This document shows, piece by piece, positions 1 through 7,544 of a stretch of 64,000 nucleotides of DNA. The stretch comes from Fibrobacteria bacterium (GTDB lineage Bacteria; Fibrobacterota; Fibrobacteria; UBA5070): positions 435,001 through 499,000 of the forward strand of contig JACKCV010000001.1 of the NCBI GenBank assembly GCA_020633825.1, written 5' to 3'. A program made the position numbers and the translations under genes. The notes beneath the pieces are model-generated. The model searched no databases. It had not been told where the DNA came from and saw nothing but the letters and a program-made list of their open reading frames with translations. The stretch's first letter is position 1. Each line of letters starts with the position of its first letter.

Positions 1-29
1 GACTCCTGGGAGAGTAGGTCGCCGCCACA
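1..29 (+). rRNA. rrf: 5S rRNA, 3' end (partial)
   Basis: The first bases carry the conserved 3' portion of bacterial 5S rRNA (CTGGGAGAGTAGGTCGCCGCC), and a strong terminator hairpin follows directly. The rest of the gene, and presumably the rRNA operon, lies to the left of the window. The exact 3' end is estimated to within a few bases. Confidence 0.85.
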
Positions 30-40
30 ATACCTTTGCG

Positions 41-78
41 AACCCCGCCGGAAAACTCCGGCGGGGTTTCGCGTTTCT
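41..78 (+). terminator. Rho-independent terminator of the rRNA operon
   Basis: A 12-bp perfect stem (41-52 with 57-68) with a 4-nt loop is rich in G:C pairs and is followed by a short T-rich stretch. It sits about a dozen bases after the 5S end, as expected for an rrn operon terminator. Confidence 0.85.
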
Positions 79-746
79 TGGGTCCCCACGAATCTCGAAC
101 CACACTCCCCCAACGTGCCGCAACCCCGGCGCCATGCTCCCCGCCCCCGCCTCGGGCGCTCCATCCTTCCACACGCGGGATATCCGAGTGAATTCCCGCG
201 AAAAGGAAGCGCGTGCACCCGCGGGGGAGAAAAAACGCCACGGGCCGAAGGGAGACCTAGCCCTCGCATCGGCGGCGACCACCGCCGCAAGCTATGACAC
301 CGGAGAACCGCGAGGCTCCGGCGCCACAAGGGAATGCTCCTGGCAGGAGGCGCTCGGATCAGATCGAATACGGAGGAAAAACACACCGAGGAGGATTTTG
401 CGCATGTTCCTCGGCGCGGTTAGCCCTCGGGCATCGGAGCTTTGGGTCCGCAGCGGGAATGTCCATCGGGAAGTTTGCGGAACGATTTCATCAAGGGCGT
501 GTAGCACCACGGATCGTTCCGAAAGTGGCCTTGGAAAAATCCCGGTGACAGAGCCTACGTCAGGGAGAACGAATCGGAGAATCTCGGCTGGGCGGAAAAT
601 ACCAGGGGCATCTTACGGGCGCAACTGCCATCCAGGGGAAAAGTCGCCAAATCACGAGTTGGTGATCCAATGATTTGGTATTGACAGCGTTCGAAATAGC
701 ATGCGAACCCGCCAAAGTTGGCACGGTTACATGGAAGGAAAGTTCG
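79..746. other. Intergenic region, no gene supported
   Basis: About 670 bases separate the rRNA terminator from the metallophosphoesterase gene. Open frames exist on both strands, but their translations are low-complexity, rich in Arg, Pro and Ser, and match no family I recognise; they look like chance frames in GC-rich DNA. A TTGACA hexamer lies at 681-686 without a convincing -10 partner. Nothing else is evident. Confidence 0.5.
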
Positions 747-754
747 TACTTTTT
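747..754 (+). promoter_or_regulatory. Putative TAnnTT promoter element (metallophosphoesterase)
   Basis: TACTTTTT matches the TAnnTT element that recurs upstream of many genes in this window. The GTG start codon begins 4 nt after it, so transcription would start at or next to the start codon (leaderless mRNA). This is pattern-based inference. Confidence 0.4.
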
Positions 755-758
755 TTCC

Positions 759-1487
759 GTGAAGTACGGAATCTTTTCGGACATCCATGGCAACCTCGAA
801 GCCCTCGAAGCGGTCCTTGCCGCGATGGAAAGCCATGGCGTGGAACGTCGAGTTTGCTTGGGAGACGTCGTTGGCTACGGACCAAACCCCAACGAGTGCG
901 TGGACCTGGTGCGCCAGAACGCCGACATCACCATTTTGGGGAACCATGACAGCGTTGCCTTGGGGTGGGAAGCTTCCGAAAACTTCAACTTCTATGCGCG
1001 CAGGGCCATCGAGTGGACGCGCGACAATCTCACCGCCGAGAGCAAGGAATTCCTGAAGAGCCTCCGGTACATGGAGTGCGAGAACGATCTCTGCTTCGTC
1101 CACGCATCTCCGCACAGTCCAGCGGATTGGTACTACATCACCGACCTCGAAGATGCCGCGGATTCCTTCAGCTTCTTCAAGGAGCGCATCTGCTTCATCG
1201 GGCATACCCATTTCCCGGTGATCGTCGTCCGAGAGAGCGAGCAGGCATTCCGGATCTGCGACACCTACAGCTACACCCCGCAGCCGGGGGAGCGCCTGTT
1301 GGTCAACGACGGGTCGGTCGGGCAACCCCGCGACCGGAACCCCATGGCATCCTTCGCACTTTGCGACAGCGAAACGGGAGCCATCGAGATCCATCGCGTG
1401 CCTTACTCGGTCGAAACGACGCAGGAAAAAATGCGTGCGCTCGATTTCGCCGACTTCCTGATCACTCGCTTGGCGGAGGGGCGCTAG
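759..1487 (+). CDS. Calcineurin-like metallophosphoesterase
   Basis: This 242-residue protein has the ordered metal-binding motifs of the calcineurin-like phosphoesterase superfamily: SDIHGN at residues 7-12, GDVVGYGPNP near 35-44, GNHD at 61-64, an HASP histidine near 115 and GHTH at 148-151. The GDVVGYGPNP form is typical of the small YfcE/diadenosine-tetraphosphatase-like branch, so it probably hydrolyses a phosphodiester or phosphomonoester in the cytoplasm; the substrate cannot be read from sequence. I chose GTG 759 because the beta1 strand with the first motif begins right there. Longer in-frame starts (TTG at 675) would add an unstructured leader. It is a single gene that converges on the DUF167/rpe pair, with its stop 4 nt from the DUF167 stop. 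Confidence 0.85.
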   Translation: MKYGIFSDIHGNLEALEAVLAAMESHGVERRVCLGDVVGYGPNPNECVDLVRQNADITILGNHDSVALGWEASENFNFYARRAIEWTRDNLTAESKEFLKSLRYMECENDLCFVHASPHSPADWYYITDLEDAADSFSFFKERICFIGHTHFPVIVVRESEQAFRICDTYSYTPQPGERLLVNDGSVGQPRDRNPMASFALCDSETGAIEIHRVPYSVETTQEKMRALDFADFLITRLAEGR

Positions 1488-1491
1488 CCGC

Positions 1492-1764
1492 TCACGGCCA
1501 GGACGGCGTCCCTCGGACCAGGAAGGTCTTGCGGGGCGATGCCGGGCCGGATGCCAGCTTGACAGAATCTGGCGGGACGCCGAGGTGCGCCGCCAGGAGT
1601 GAGGCGATCGCCTGATTGGCCTTCCCGGCTTCGGGTGCGGCACTGGTGCGGATTTTCAAGGCGTCCCCGAGTGGCCCCACGATCGCATCCTTGGAAGAAC
1701 CTGGAACGGCTTTCACTCGGATCAGCCACCCTTCGGCGCGGAGCTCCGACCAGACGGGATTCAC
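1492..1764 (-). CDS. DUF167 (YggU-like) family protein
   Basis: This 90-residue protein carries the DUF167 signature: a VKAVPGSSKD strand, then LKIRTSAAPEAGKAN and a QAIASLLA helix. The fold is known from E. coli YggU and the function is unknown. The GTG start overlaps the rpe stop (GTGA at 1761-1764), so translation is probably coupled to rpe and the two genes form one operon. A longer in-frame extension would run antisense-like through rpe and is not credible. Confidence 0.85.
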   Translation of the reverse strand: MNPVWSELRAEGWLIRVKAVPGSSKDAIVGPLGDALKIRTSAAPEAGKANQAIASLLAAHLGVPPDSVKLASGPASPRKTFLVRGTPSWP

Positions 1765-2411
1765 GCGCGGAGGGATTGGATCGCAGTAAGGCGATCCGTC
1801 TGCCCGAAGATGGCGGTCCCGGCGACCAGAGTATCGGCACCCGCGTCGCGGACCAGACGGGAGGTCGTGGCATTGATGCCGCCATCGACTTCCAATCGGG
1901 TTTTCAGGCCGCGGTGCTGGATCTGGTTGGCGAGAGTCTCGATGCGGCCTGGAGCGGAGTCCATGAATTTCTGGCCCCCGAATCCCGCCCAGATGGACAT
2001 GACCAGGACCAGATCGAGTCGTTCGAGATAAGGGAAGATTTCCTCGGGGGATCGTCCGGGATTGATGACCAGGCCGACCTGGACGCCGCATTCACGAAGG
2101 CCGTCGATCACCGCGCCGGGATCCATGGCGGCCTCGAGGTGGAAGCTGACCAGGTCCGCGCCGGCTTTGGCGATGCGTCGCCCGTATTCCAAGGGGTCGG
2201 CCACCATCAGATGGCAGTCGAGGAACATGGAGGATGCCTTCCGCAGGCTTTCGACCACAACAGGACCGATGGTCAGATTGGGGACGAAGTGCCCATCCAT
2301 CACGTCGACATGGAGCCAGTCCGCGCCGGCGTGTTCGACGGAACGGCAGTCCTCTCCCAGGGCGGCGAAATCGGCGGAAAGGATGGACGGAGCGATGACG
2401 AGTTCGTTCAT
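1761..2411 (-). CDS. rpe: Ribulose-phosphate 3-epimerase
   Basis: The enzyme interconverts ribulose 5-phosphate and xylulose 5-phosphate in the pentose phosphate pathway. The 216 residues form the usual TIM barrel with its metal and catalytic residues: APSILSAD at 7-14, LHVDVMDG with His34 and Asp36, DCHLMV with His67, and LEVDGGIN with Asp176. The phosphate-loop motif normally written NPGFGGQ reads WAGFGGQ at 141-147, which is unusual. The ATG lies only 7 nt downstream of a TATCTTTG promoter-like element. The next gene (DUF167) overlaps its stop. Confidence 0.95.
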   Translation of the reverse strand: MNELVIAPSILSADFAALGEDCRSVEHAGADWLHVDVMDGHFVPNLTIGPVVVESLRKASSMFLDCHLMVADPLEYGRRIAKAGADLVSFHLEAAMDPGAVIDGLRECGVQVGLVINPGRSPEEIFPYLERLDLVLVMSIWAGFGGQKFMDSAPGRIETLANQIQHRGLKTRLEVDGGINATTSRLVRDAGADTLVAGTAIFGQTDRLTAIQSLRA

Positions 2412-2418
2412 GACGAGG

Positions 2419-2426
2419 CAAAGATA
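2419..2426 (-). promoter_or_regulatory. Putative TAnnTTTG promoter (rpe)
   Basis: On the minus strand this reads TATCTTTG, a perfect match to TAnnTTTG. It ends 7 nt before the rpe ATG, which again implies a very short or absent leader. Confidence 0.5.
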
Positions 2427-2443
2427 CCCATCCGTGAAGGACG

Positions 2444-2477
2444 AAAAAAGAAGGGGCGTCCTGGACGGACGCCCCTT
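2444..2477 (-). terminator. Rho-independent terminator of pgi
   Basis: A 10-bp stem (2451-2460 with 2468-2477) with a 7-nt loop is followed on the minus strand by CTTTTTTCG. It lies just after the pgi stop and before the rpe promoter, so pgi and rpe are separate transcripts. Confidence 0.8.
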
Positions 2478-2500
2478 CCATCGAACCGTGTCTCGAGATC

Positions 2501-3826
2501 TCAGAGACGGGCGCGGAGCGCCTGGGCCTGTGCCTCGAACCCTGGCTTGCCGAGGAGGGCGAACATGTTCGCCTTGTAGGCTTCCACTCCGGGCTGGTCG
2601 AAGGGGTTGACGCCCTGCAGATAGCAGGAGATCCCGGTGGCGCGCTCGAAGAAGTGGATCAGCTCGCCCATGGTGCGGGTGGTCATCGATTCGACGATCA
2701 GGGAGCTGTTGGGCATGCCTCCATCGTAGTGGGCGAGGGAAACGCCCTTCCAGGCTTCGAGGTTGATTTCGGACAGTTCGCGGCCCGCCAGGTAGGCGAG
2801 TCCATCGAGATCGTCACCGGTGTCGGGAACCACCACGGAGGCGGAAGGTTTCTCTTCGATGAGGAAGGTTTCGAAGGCGTTCCGCTGGCCTTCCTGGATC
2901 CACTGGCCCATGGAGTGAAGGTCTGTCGAGAATTCGCAGCCCGCCGGGAAGAGGCCGCTGCGGTTCTTGCCTTCGGATTCGCCGTTGAGCTGCTTCCACC
3001 ACTCGATGAGATAGTGGAAAGCGGGTTCGAAGGTGGACAGGATCTCGATGGCCTTGCCCTGGCGGTAGAGGGCGACCCGGCTGGCCGCGTAGCGAAGGCA
3101 ATCGTTGGTGAGGACGTCGGTGGAGGCGCCGTAGGTCTTGAAGGAGTCCATGGCCCCGGCGAGCAAGGCGTCGATGTCGAACCCAGCGGCGGCGATGGGC
3201 AGAAGCCCGACAGGGGACAGGACCGAGAAACGACCGCCGACATCGTCGGGAATCACGAAGGTCGCGTAGCCTTCCTCGGTGGCCAATTTCCGAAGGGCAC
3301 CCTTCTTGGCGTCGGTCGTGGCGTAGATGCGGTTCTTCGCCTCGTCCTTGCCGTAGCGATCTTCCATGTAGGCCTTCAACAGGCGGAAGGCGATGGCCGG
3401 CTCGGTGGTGGTCCCGGACTTGGAGATCACATTGATCGACACTTCGTAGTCGTCGAGGTGATCGAGCAGCATCTCGGTATCGCGGGCCGACATGTGGTGT
3501 CCGGCGAAGTCGATGTCGACCCCGTTCTCGGAGGCTTCGTCCCAGGGGAGGCCTTCCAGGACCGCGCGAGCTCCCAGATACGAACCGCCGATCCCGACGG
3601 TCACGAGAAGTTCGGACTGGTCCTGGATGCGCTTGGATGCTTCTTTGATGGCATCGAGTTCGGCGGCGGGGACCACCTTGGAGGGATCGTACCATCCGAT
3701 GAAGTCGCCACCGGGCCCCTTGCGGCTGGCCAGAAGCTCGCAGGCCGACTCGACCTGGGGCTGAAGGGCCTTGAGGACGTCGTCGTTGATCCAGGGGTGC
3801 AGGTTCTTCTGTTCGTAGCGAATCAT
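2501..3826 (-). CDS. pgi: Glucose-6-phosphate isomerase
   Basis: This 441-residue enzyme interconverts glucose 6-phosphate and fructose 6-phosphate and is of the shorter bacterial PGI type. Visible signatures are GIGGSYLGARAV, the sugar-phosphate loop SKSGTTTEP, the C-terminal segment FSTDLHSMGQWIQEG, the histidine-bearing LAHYDGGMPNS and the lysine-bearing GVEAYKANMFALLG. I chose ATG 3826 because a GGAG sequence precedes it at normal spacing. The upstream in-frame start at 3856 would add ten residues without homology. A TACTTTTG element lies 27 nt upstream and a terminator follows the gene. Confidence 0.95.
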   Translation of the reverse strand: MIRYEQKNLHPWINDDVLKALQPQVESACELLASRKGPGGDFIGWYDPSKVVPAAELDAIKEASKRIQDQSELLVTVGIGGSYLGARAVLEGLPWDEASENGVDIDFAGHHMSARDTEMLLDHLDDYEVSINVISKSGTTTEPAIAFRLLKAYMEDRYGKDEAKNRIYATTDAKKGALRKLATEEGYATFVIPDDVGGRFSVLSPVGLLPIAAAGFDIDALLAGAMDSFKTYGASTDVLTNDCLRYAASRVALYRQGKAIEILSTFEPAFHYLIEWWKQLNGESEGKNRSGLFPAGCEFSTDLHSMGQWIQEGQRNAFETFLIEEKPSASVVVPDTGDDLDGLAYLAGRELSEINLEAWKGVSLAHYDGGMPNSSLIVESMTTRTMGELIHFFERATGISCYLQGVNPFDQPGVEAYKANMFALLGKPGFEAQAQALRARL

Positions 3827-4445
3827 GGAGGCTCCAGCGTTGAAAGGAAAGGCCAAAAGTAGCTCCCCGAGCCCGATCGAGAGATCGGAGCTGCCGGGTT
3901 GGATTCCCTCGGATTGGATTCTCGAAGGCGACGCCTCCGGGCCTTGGTCGATCCCGGAGCGGGGGATGCTGGTGGGACGGGGCCGGACTTGCGACCTGGT
4001 CGTGGACGACCCCGATCTCTCCCGGAAACACGCCGCATTTCGGGTGATGGGAGGTCATCTGTGGGTGATCGACGAGGGGTCCACGAATGGAACGATCTGC
4101 AACGGGGACGCGGTCGCGAGGAAAAGGTTGGAAGCGGGGGACGAACTGATCTTGGGAAACGCCCATTGGCGAATCGCCCGAGGGGAAGGGCGCCCCCCCT
4201 TGTCCTTGCTGGAAGAGTGGACAGCCCTCTTGTCGACCCTCGACCGGGATGTCTCGGTTCGATTGGCCGCCATTGCCGCTCTGGCAGCTGCGGAGACGTG
4301 TCGGCTCGATGGGCAGGGAACCGCATCGCTGGTCTGGCAGGCGGGGGATCGCACCTGGGAAGACCTGGGGCCCGTGAGGAAGTCCCTGGTGAGGCAGGCA
4401 TTGGAGCGGGCCTGCGGCGCAGGTCGGTTCTTCCTCCCGGATTAG
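3825..4445 (+). CDS. FHA-domain protein
   Basis: The 206-residue protein has a forkhead-associated domain at about residues 48-100. Its phosphothreonine-binding residues are in place: GRGRTCD at 51-57, SRKH at 66-69 and STNGT at 86-90. The C-terminal half is helical and matches no family I know. FHA domains bind phosphothreonine peptides, so a role in kinase-linked signalling is possible, but no Ser/Thr kinase lies nearby. The start at 3825 overlaps the divergent pgi start codon, which leaves no promoter space; the true start may be a downstream TTG or GTG before residue 40. It ends 4 nt inside the convergent oxidoreductase gene. Confidence 0.7.
   Translation: MEAPALKGKAKSSSPSPIERSELPGWIPSDWILEGDASGPWSIPERGMLVGRGRTCDLVVDDPDLSRKHAAFRVMGGHLWVIDEGSTNGTICNGDAVARKRLEAGDELILGNAHWRIARGEGRPPLSLLEEWTALLSTLDRDVSVRLAAIAALAAAETCRLDGQGTASLVWQAGDRTWEDLGPVRKSLVRQALERACGAGRFFLPD
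3854..3861 (-). promoter_or_regulatory. Putative TAnnTTTG promoter (pgi)
   Basis: The minus strand reads TACTTTTG, a full TAnnTTTG match, 27 nt upstream of the pgi ATG and leaving room for its GGAG ribosome-binding site. Confidence 0.5.
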
Positions 4446-5323
4446 GAGCGTTCGCGAATCGTCTCCAGGGTCTCCAGGGTCTCCAAATGGGCTCGAAGCC
4501 CGGGAGGCGGGGAAATCGAAAGCGTCCGGATCCGACGAGCGAACTCGATGTGCTCGCTCGAAAGAGGATCGAACTGGGGGACCGGAATCTCCACGGGAAC
4601 CCCTCCCTCTCTTCGAACCCGCAATCGTCGGGCGGAGAAATCGAGTTCCAGCAGACCATCCTCGGACTCCAGGATCCAGGAGCGCTCGGGGGGCGAGTCG
4701 CCCCACCCCGCCGACACGTGCATCGAAAAGGGGTGCTCGCGGTGGAGCTGGTTCGGTCCGAGACTCCTCCACGCACCTTTTCCCCAAGTCGCGCCGATCA
4801 GGGAGAGGTCGTGGATGGCCAGGTCGAGGAGGGGGCCGGATTCCCTTCGGAGTGGGATTCGACCGAATCGCCGCACGGTCAGTTTTCGGATTCGATCGGC
4901 GGGGGGGACATGCTTCTCGAAGGTCCGCCAAGCCGGATTGAAGAACTCCACCAAGCCATCGGCGAGGACGAGATGGCGCCTTTGGAATTCCTCGAGCAGT
5001 TGGGCTGCACGGCGAGAATGGCGGGTCAGCGGCTTTTCGAGCAGGGTGTGCAACCCGCGATCCAGGCATTCCCTCGCGGAGGACTCGTGATGGACATCGG
5101 GAGTGGCGACGATCGCGCCGCATGGAGGAGGGAGCCCATCGAGGTCCCGCCAGGAAGGGAAGGTCTGGACATGGAGTTCCTGCTCGAGGAAACGCCTGCG
5201 CAGGGGGTCGGGTTCGACGATGCCGACCAGAACGAAGTCCCGGGAGGCCTGGCAGGCTCTGGCGTGCAGGAAGCCCATGCGACCACCCCCTACCACGACA
5301 GCGCGAATGGCTGACGGATCCAT
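4442..5323 (-). CDS. Gfo/Idh/MocA family oxidoreductase
   Basis: The 293 residues have an N-terminal Rossmann fold (AVVVGGGRMGFLHA near residues 8-21), an acidic residue ending beta2 (IVEPD), and the family motif LEKPLT near residue 95, whose lysine is usually catalytic. Members oxidise or reduce sugars and related polyols with NAD(P); the substrate here is unknown. It is somewhat short for the family (usually 320-380). The C-terminus ends in a 9-bp tandem repeat coding Leu-Glu-Thr three times. The ATG lies 4 nt after a TACATTTC element and no Shine-Dalgarno sequence is visible. Confidence 0.8.
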   Translation of the reverse strand: MDPSAIRAVVVGGGRMGFLHARACQASRDFVLVGIVEPDPLRRRFLEQELHVQTFPSWRDLDGLPPPCGAIVATPDVHHESSARECLDRGLHTLLEKPLTRHSRRAAQLLEEFQRRHLVLADGLVEFFNPAWRTFEKHVPPADRIRKLTVRRFGRIPLRRESGPLLDLAIHDLSLIGATWGKGAWRSLGPNQLHREHPFSMHVSAGWGDSPPERSWILESEDGLLELDFSARRLRVRREGGVPVEIPVPQFDPLSSEHIEFARRIRTLSISPPPGLRAHLETLETLETIRERS

Positions 5324-5327
5324 GAAG

Positions 5328-5335
5328 GAAATGTA
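5328..5335 (-). promoter_or_regulatory. Putative TAnnTT promoter (oxidoreductase)
   Basis: The minus strand reads TACATTTC, ending 4 nt before the oxidoreductase ATG, which suggests a leaderless transcript. Confidence 0.4.
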
Positions 5336-5349
5336 TTCCTGCCAAATCC

Positions 5350-5748
5350 ATGCACCTGGACGTACAGCCCAATTCCAACTCCCCTGATGCCGTGAACTGT
5401 CTCTTCGCCGAGGCCGGTCCTTCCCGAAGGGTGTATGCCGTGCCGGTGGAACACCATGGGCAGGACGTCTGGGCCTGCGTGGTCGGTTGGGATGCTCTCG
5501 AGCAGAAACCGGTCGAGGCGTGGGTGACTCTGGTGATGGACAGTGCCGATGGGCACGCGACCTTGATCCACGGAGGCTCCGGAGGAATCCGTTTGAGGAA
5601 GTTGGAATCCTCCGAACCTTGGGGGATCGCGGCGGCCGACCAGTGGGGGGAGCCCTTCCTGCTTCTCCGGTCGGGAATCCGGACCGTATCGTGGGAGGAA
5701 GCCCACCCGGGAGCGGAAAGTGTGGATTCCTCCCGGGACAAGCGGTAG
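5350..5748 (+). CDS. Hypothetical protein
   Basis: A 132-residue acidic protein with no signal peptide or membrane segment. I do not recognise the family. Codon use matches neighbouring genes (strong G/C at third positions), which supports it being coding. It is divergent from the oxidoreductase with only 26 nt between start codons, so the true start could be a downstream GTG at about 5392. The HAMP gene follows after 22 nt, and the two may be co-transcribed. Confidence 0.55.
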   Translation: MHLDVQPNSNSPDAVNCLFAEAGPSRRVYAVPVEHHGQDVWACVVGWDALEQKPVEAWVTLVMDSADGHATLIHGGSGGIRLRKLESSEPWGIAAADQWGEPFLLLRSGIRTVSWEEAHPGAESVDSSRDKR

Positions 5749-5770
5749 AATGGCACCACAGGAGGCCGAC

Positions 5771-6331
5771 ATGGACATCGGAGACGAGACCAGGCAGATG
5801 CTGTCGCGCAAGCCATTGGGGAATTTCGTGTTCCTGCCGGCCATCCAATGGCCGCAGATTCTTCGCAACATCCTCCTGGTGACCTTCACCGCGGTCGTTT
5901 CCGGGGTGATGATCATGGGCATGTACCAATGGCAGTTCGGCTCCACCAGCCTCTACGTCATGGACCGCCAGACGACGTTCGAGCCCCTGGATCGCCATTC
6001 GCTGTTCGTCCTGGTGCTTCCCGCGCTGGTCTCGGCCCTGGTGATGGCCATCCTGCTGGGTTGGCTTCTGGCCTTGGCGGCATCCCGTCGCATCGCTTTG
6101 CCCATCTACAAGGTGATCCAGTGGTCCCGGGCGTTGGGAGAGGGGAATCTCCGCGTCCGGCTCGGGTTCCGCCCCGGGGATCACCTGGACGAGTTGGCGC
6201 GCAGCTGCAACAACGCCATCGACACCGTGCGAGCGGGATACGAAGATCTCGTCGAACTCGAGAGGGATGAATCCCTCCCTGCCGAAGTGCGCGAGAAGAT
6301 CCGCATCGTCCTGGCGCGATACAAGTTCTAG
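5771..6331 (+). CDS. HAMP-domain membrane protein
   Basis: The 186-residue protein has two transmembrane helices (about 30-52 and 77-104) separated by a roughly 25-residue periplasmic segment. A HAMP-like linker follows (about 100-155, with a Pro at the usual place in RRIALPIYKVIQ). No histidine kinase, methyl-accepting or cyclase domain follows, so it is a stand-alone HAMP protein, perhaps a signalling adaptor. ATG 5771 is chosen because GGAGG lies 6 nt upstream; the earlier in-frame start would overlap the preceding gene. Confidence 0.75.
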   Translation: MDIGDETRQMLSRKPLGNFVFLPAIQWPQILRNILLVTFTAVVSGVMIMGMYQWQFGSTSLYVMDRQTTFEPLDRHSLFVLVLPALVSALVMAILLGWLLALAASRRIALPIYKVIQWSRALGEGNLRVRLGFRPGDHLDELARSCNNAIDTVRAGYEDLVELERDESLPAEVREKIRIVLARYKF

Positions 6332-6374
6332 CCGCGATCCCGAGGCGGGGGAATTGGGCATTCTTCGGATTGCT

Positions 6375-6382
6375 TACATTGA
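6375..6382 (+). promoter_or_regulatory. Putative TAnnTT promoter (manC)
   Basis: TACATTGA lies 30 nt upstream of the manC ATG; a TTGGGC at 6354-6359 could serve as a weak -35 element. Confidence 0.4.
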
Positions 6383-6412
6383 TGGCCCATCCTTATCCGT
6401 TTCGAGGGCATC

Positions 6413-7489
6413 ATGAACGTCGCGGAAAACCTTGTTGTGGCCATCATGGCGGGCGGATCGGGTACGCGATTCTGGCCGATGAGCCGGCCGGAGAGGCCCA
6501 AGCAGTTCCTGAATCTGACCGGTGAGCGCACCATGCTTCAGGTCACCTTCGATCGCCTCCAAGGATTGGTGCCGCCCGAACGGGTCCTGGTGCTCACCAA
6601 TGCCCGATTCGCCGACCTCGCCCGCGAGCAACTGCCCGAGTTGCCCGTAGACAACGTGATCGGGGAGCCCATGCCTCGGGACACCTCCGGAGCCGTGGCC
6701 CTGGCCGCCGCCTTGGTCGAGAGGAAGTGGCCGGGGGCCATCCTGTCGATCCTGGCCGCCGACCACACCATCGAACCCGCGTCTCGTTTCCAGGAGGTTC
6801 TTCTGGGGGCCGCGGAAGCCGCCCACGAAGAAGGGGGGTTGTACACCTTCGGCATCCAGCCGCGCTCGGCCGCCACGGGCTACGGATATCTCGAAGTCGG
6901 GGATGCGGTGGGAGAACGGCGCGGGGCCCCCATCCACAAATTGGCCGCTTTCCGGGAAAAGCCCGACCAGGAGACTGCGGACGCATTCCTCCGCTCGGGT
7001 CGGCACCTGTGGAATTCCGGGATGTTCGTCTGGCGCACGCAGGATATCCTCGCCGAGATCGAGAAGCACCTGCCGGCGCATCATGCCGCCATGACCGCCG
7101 TCGCGCAGACCTGGGGAACGGACGCCTTCGCGGACGCCCTGCGCGAGGGGTTCGAGCCCCTCCCCAAGGTGAGCATCGACTTCGGTGTCATGGAAAAGGC
7201 CGCGGATGTTCGTTGCGCAGTCGCCGATTTCGGATGGAACGACGTCGGAGGGTGGGTCGCCCTCGAGCAGGTCCTTCCGCGCGACGAGGACGGAAACTGG
7301 ACCCAGACCGCGTTGTCCACGCTGGATTCCCGCGACAACATCGTCGTATCCGAGCAGAACGGGCATCGCGTGGTGTGCATCGGCGTCTCGGATCTCATCG
7401 TGGTGACCACCCCCAACGCGACCCTGGTCTGCCACAAGAACGAAGCCGAGCGGATCAAGAAGGTCGTCGAATCGTTGCCCAAGCCATGA
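6413..7489 (+). CDS. manC: Mannose-1-phosphate guanylyltransferase
   Basis: The enzyme makes GDP-mannose from mannose 1-phosphate and GTP for surface polysaccharides. The 358 residues begin with the nucleotidyltransferase signature AGGSGTRFWPMSR and contain the family motif FREKPDQETA, the LWNSGMFVW segment and DFGWNDVGGW. The length fits the single-domain form; the C-terminal isomerase domain of bifunctional ManC/AlgA proteins is absent. No other sugar-nucleotide genes lie next to it. cobS follows after 55 nt. Confidence 0.9.
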   Translation: MNVAENLVVAIMAGGSGTRFWPMSRPERPKQFLNLTGERTMLQVTFDRLQGLVPPERVLVLTNARFADLAREQLPELPVDNVIGEPMPRDTSGAVALAAALVERKWPGAILSILAADHTIEPASRFQEVLLGAAEAAHEEGGLYTFGIQPRSAATGYGYLEVGDAVGERRGAPIHKLAAFREKPDQETADAFLRSGRHLWNSGMFVWRTQDILAEIEKHLPAHHAAMTAVAQTWGTDAFADALREGFEPLPKVSIDFGVMEKAADVRCAVADFGWNDVGGWVALEQVLPRDEDGNWTQTALSTLDSRDNIVVSEQNGHRVVCIGVSDLIVVTTPNATLVCHKNEAERIKKVVESLPKP

Positions 7490-7544
7490 TGGTGTCCCCT
7501 TCCCCGCGGGGTTCCGGAGGGAAGGGGTCCTTCAGGAGACGCAT

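Noticed and set aside
134..673. A 179-codon frame after the rRNA terminator.
   Set aside because: Arg/Ser/Gly-rich with no homology pattern, no ribosome-binding site, and several overlapping alternatives of similar quality.
681..686. TTGACA as a sigma70 -35 box.
   Set aside because: No TATAAT-like hexamer lies 16-18 nt downstream; the local TACTTTTT fits the window's pattern better.
4465..4488. A 9-bp tandem repeat (three copies) at the 3' end of the oxidoreductase gene.
   Set aside because: It encodes Leu-Glu-Thr repeats in frame and is too short to be a separate element; noted in the gene entry.
2814..5816. A 1000-codon open frame on the minus strand.
   Set aside because: It runs antisense or out of frame through pgi, the FHA gene and the oxidoreductase, is rich in Arg, Pro and Ser, and matches no family. 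It is a GC-bias shadow.
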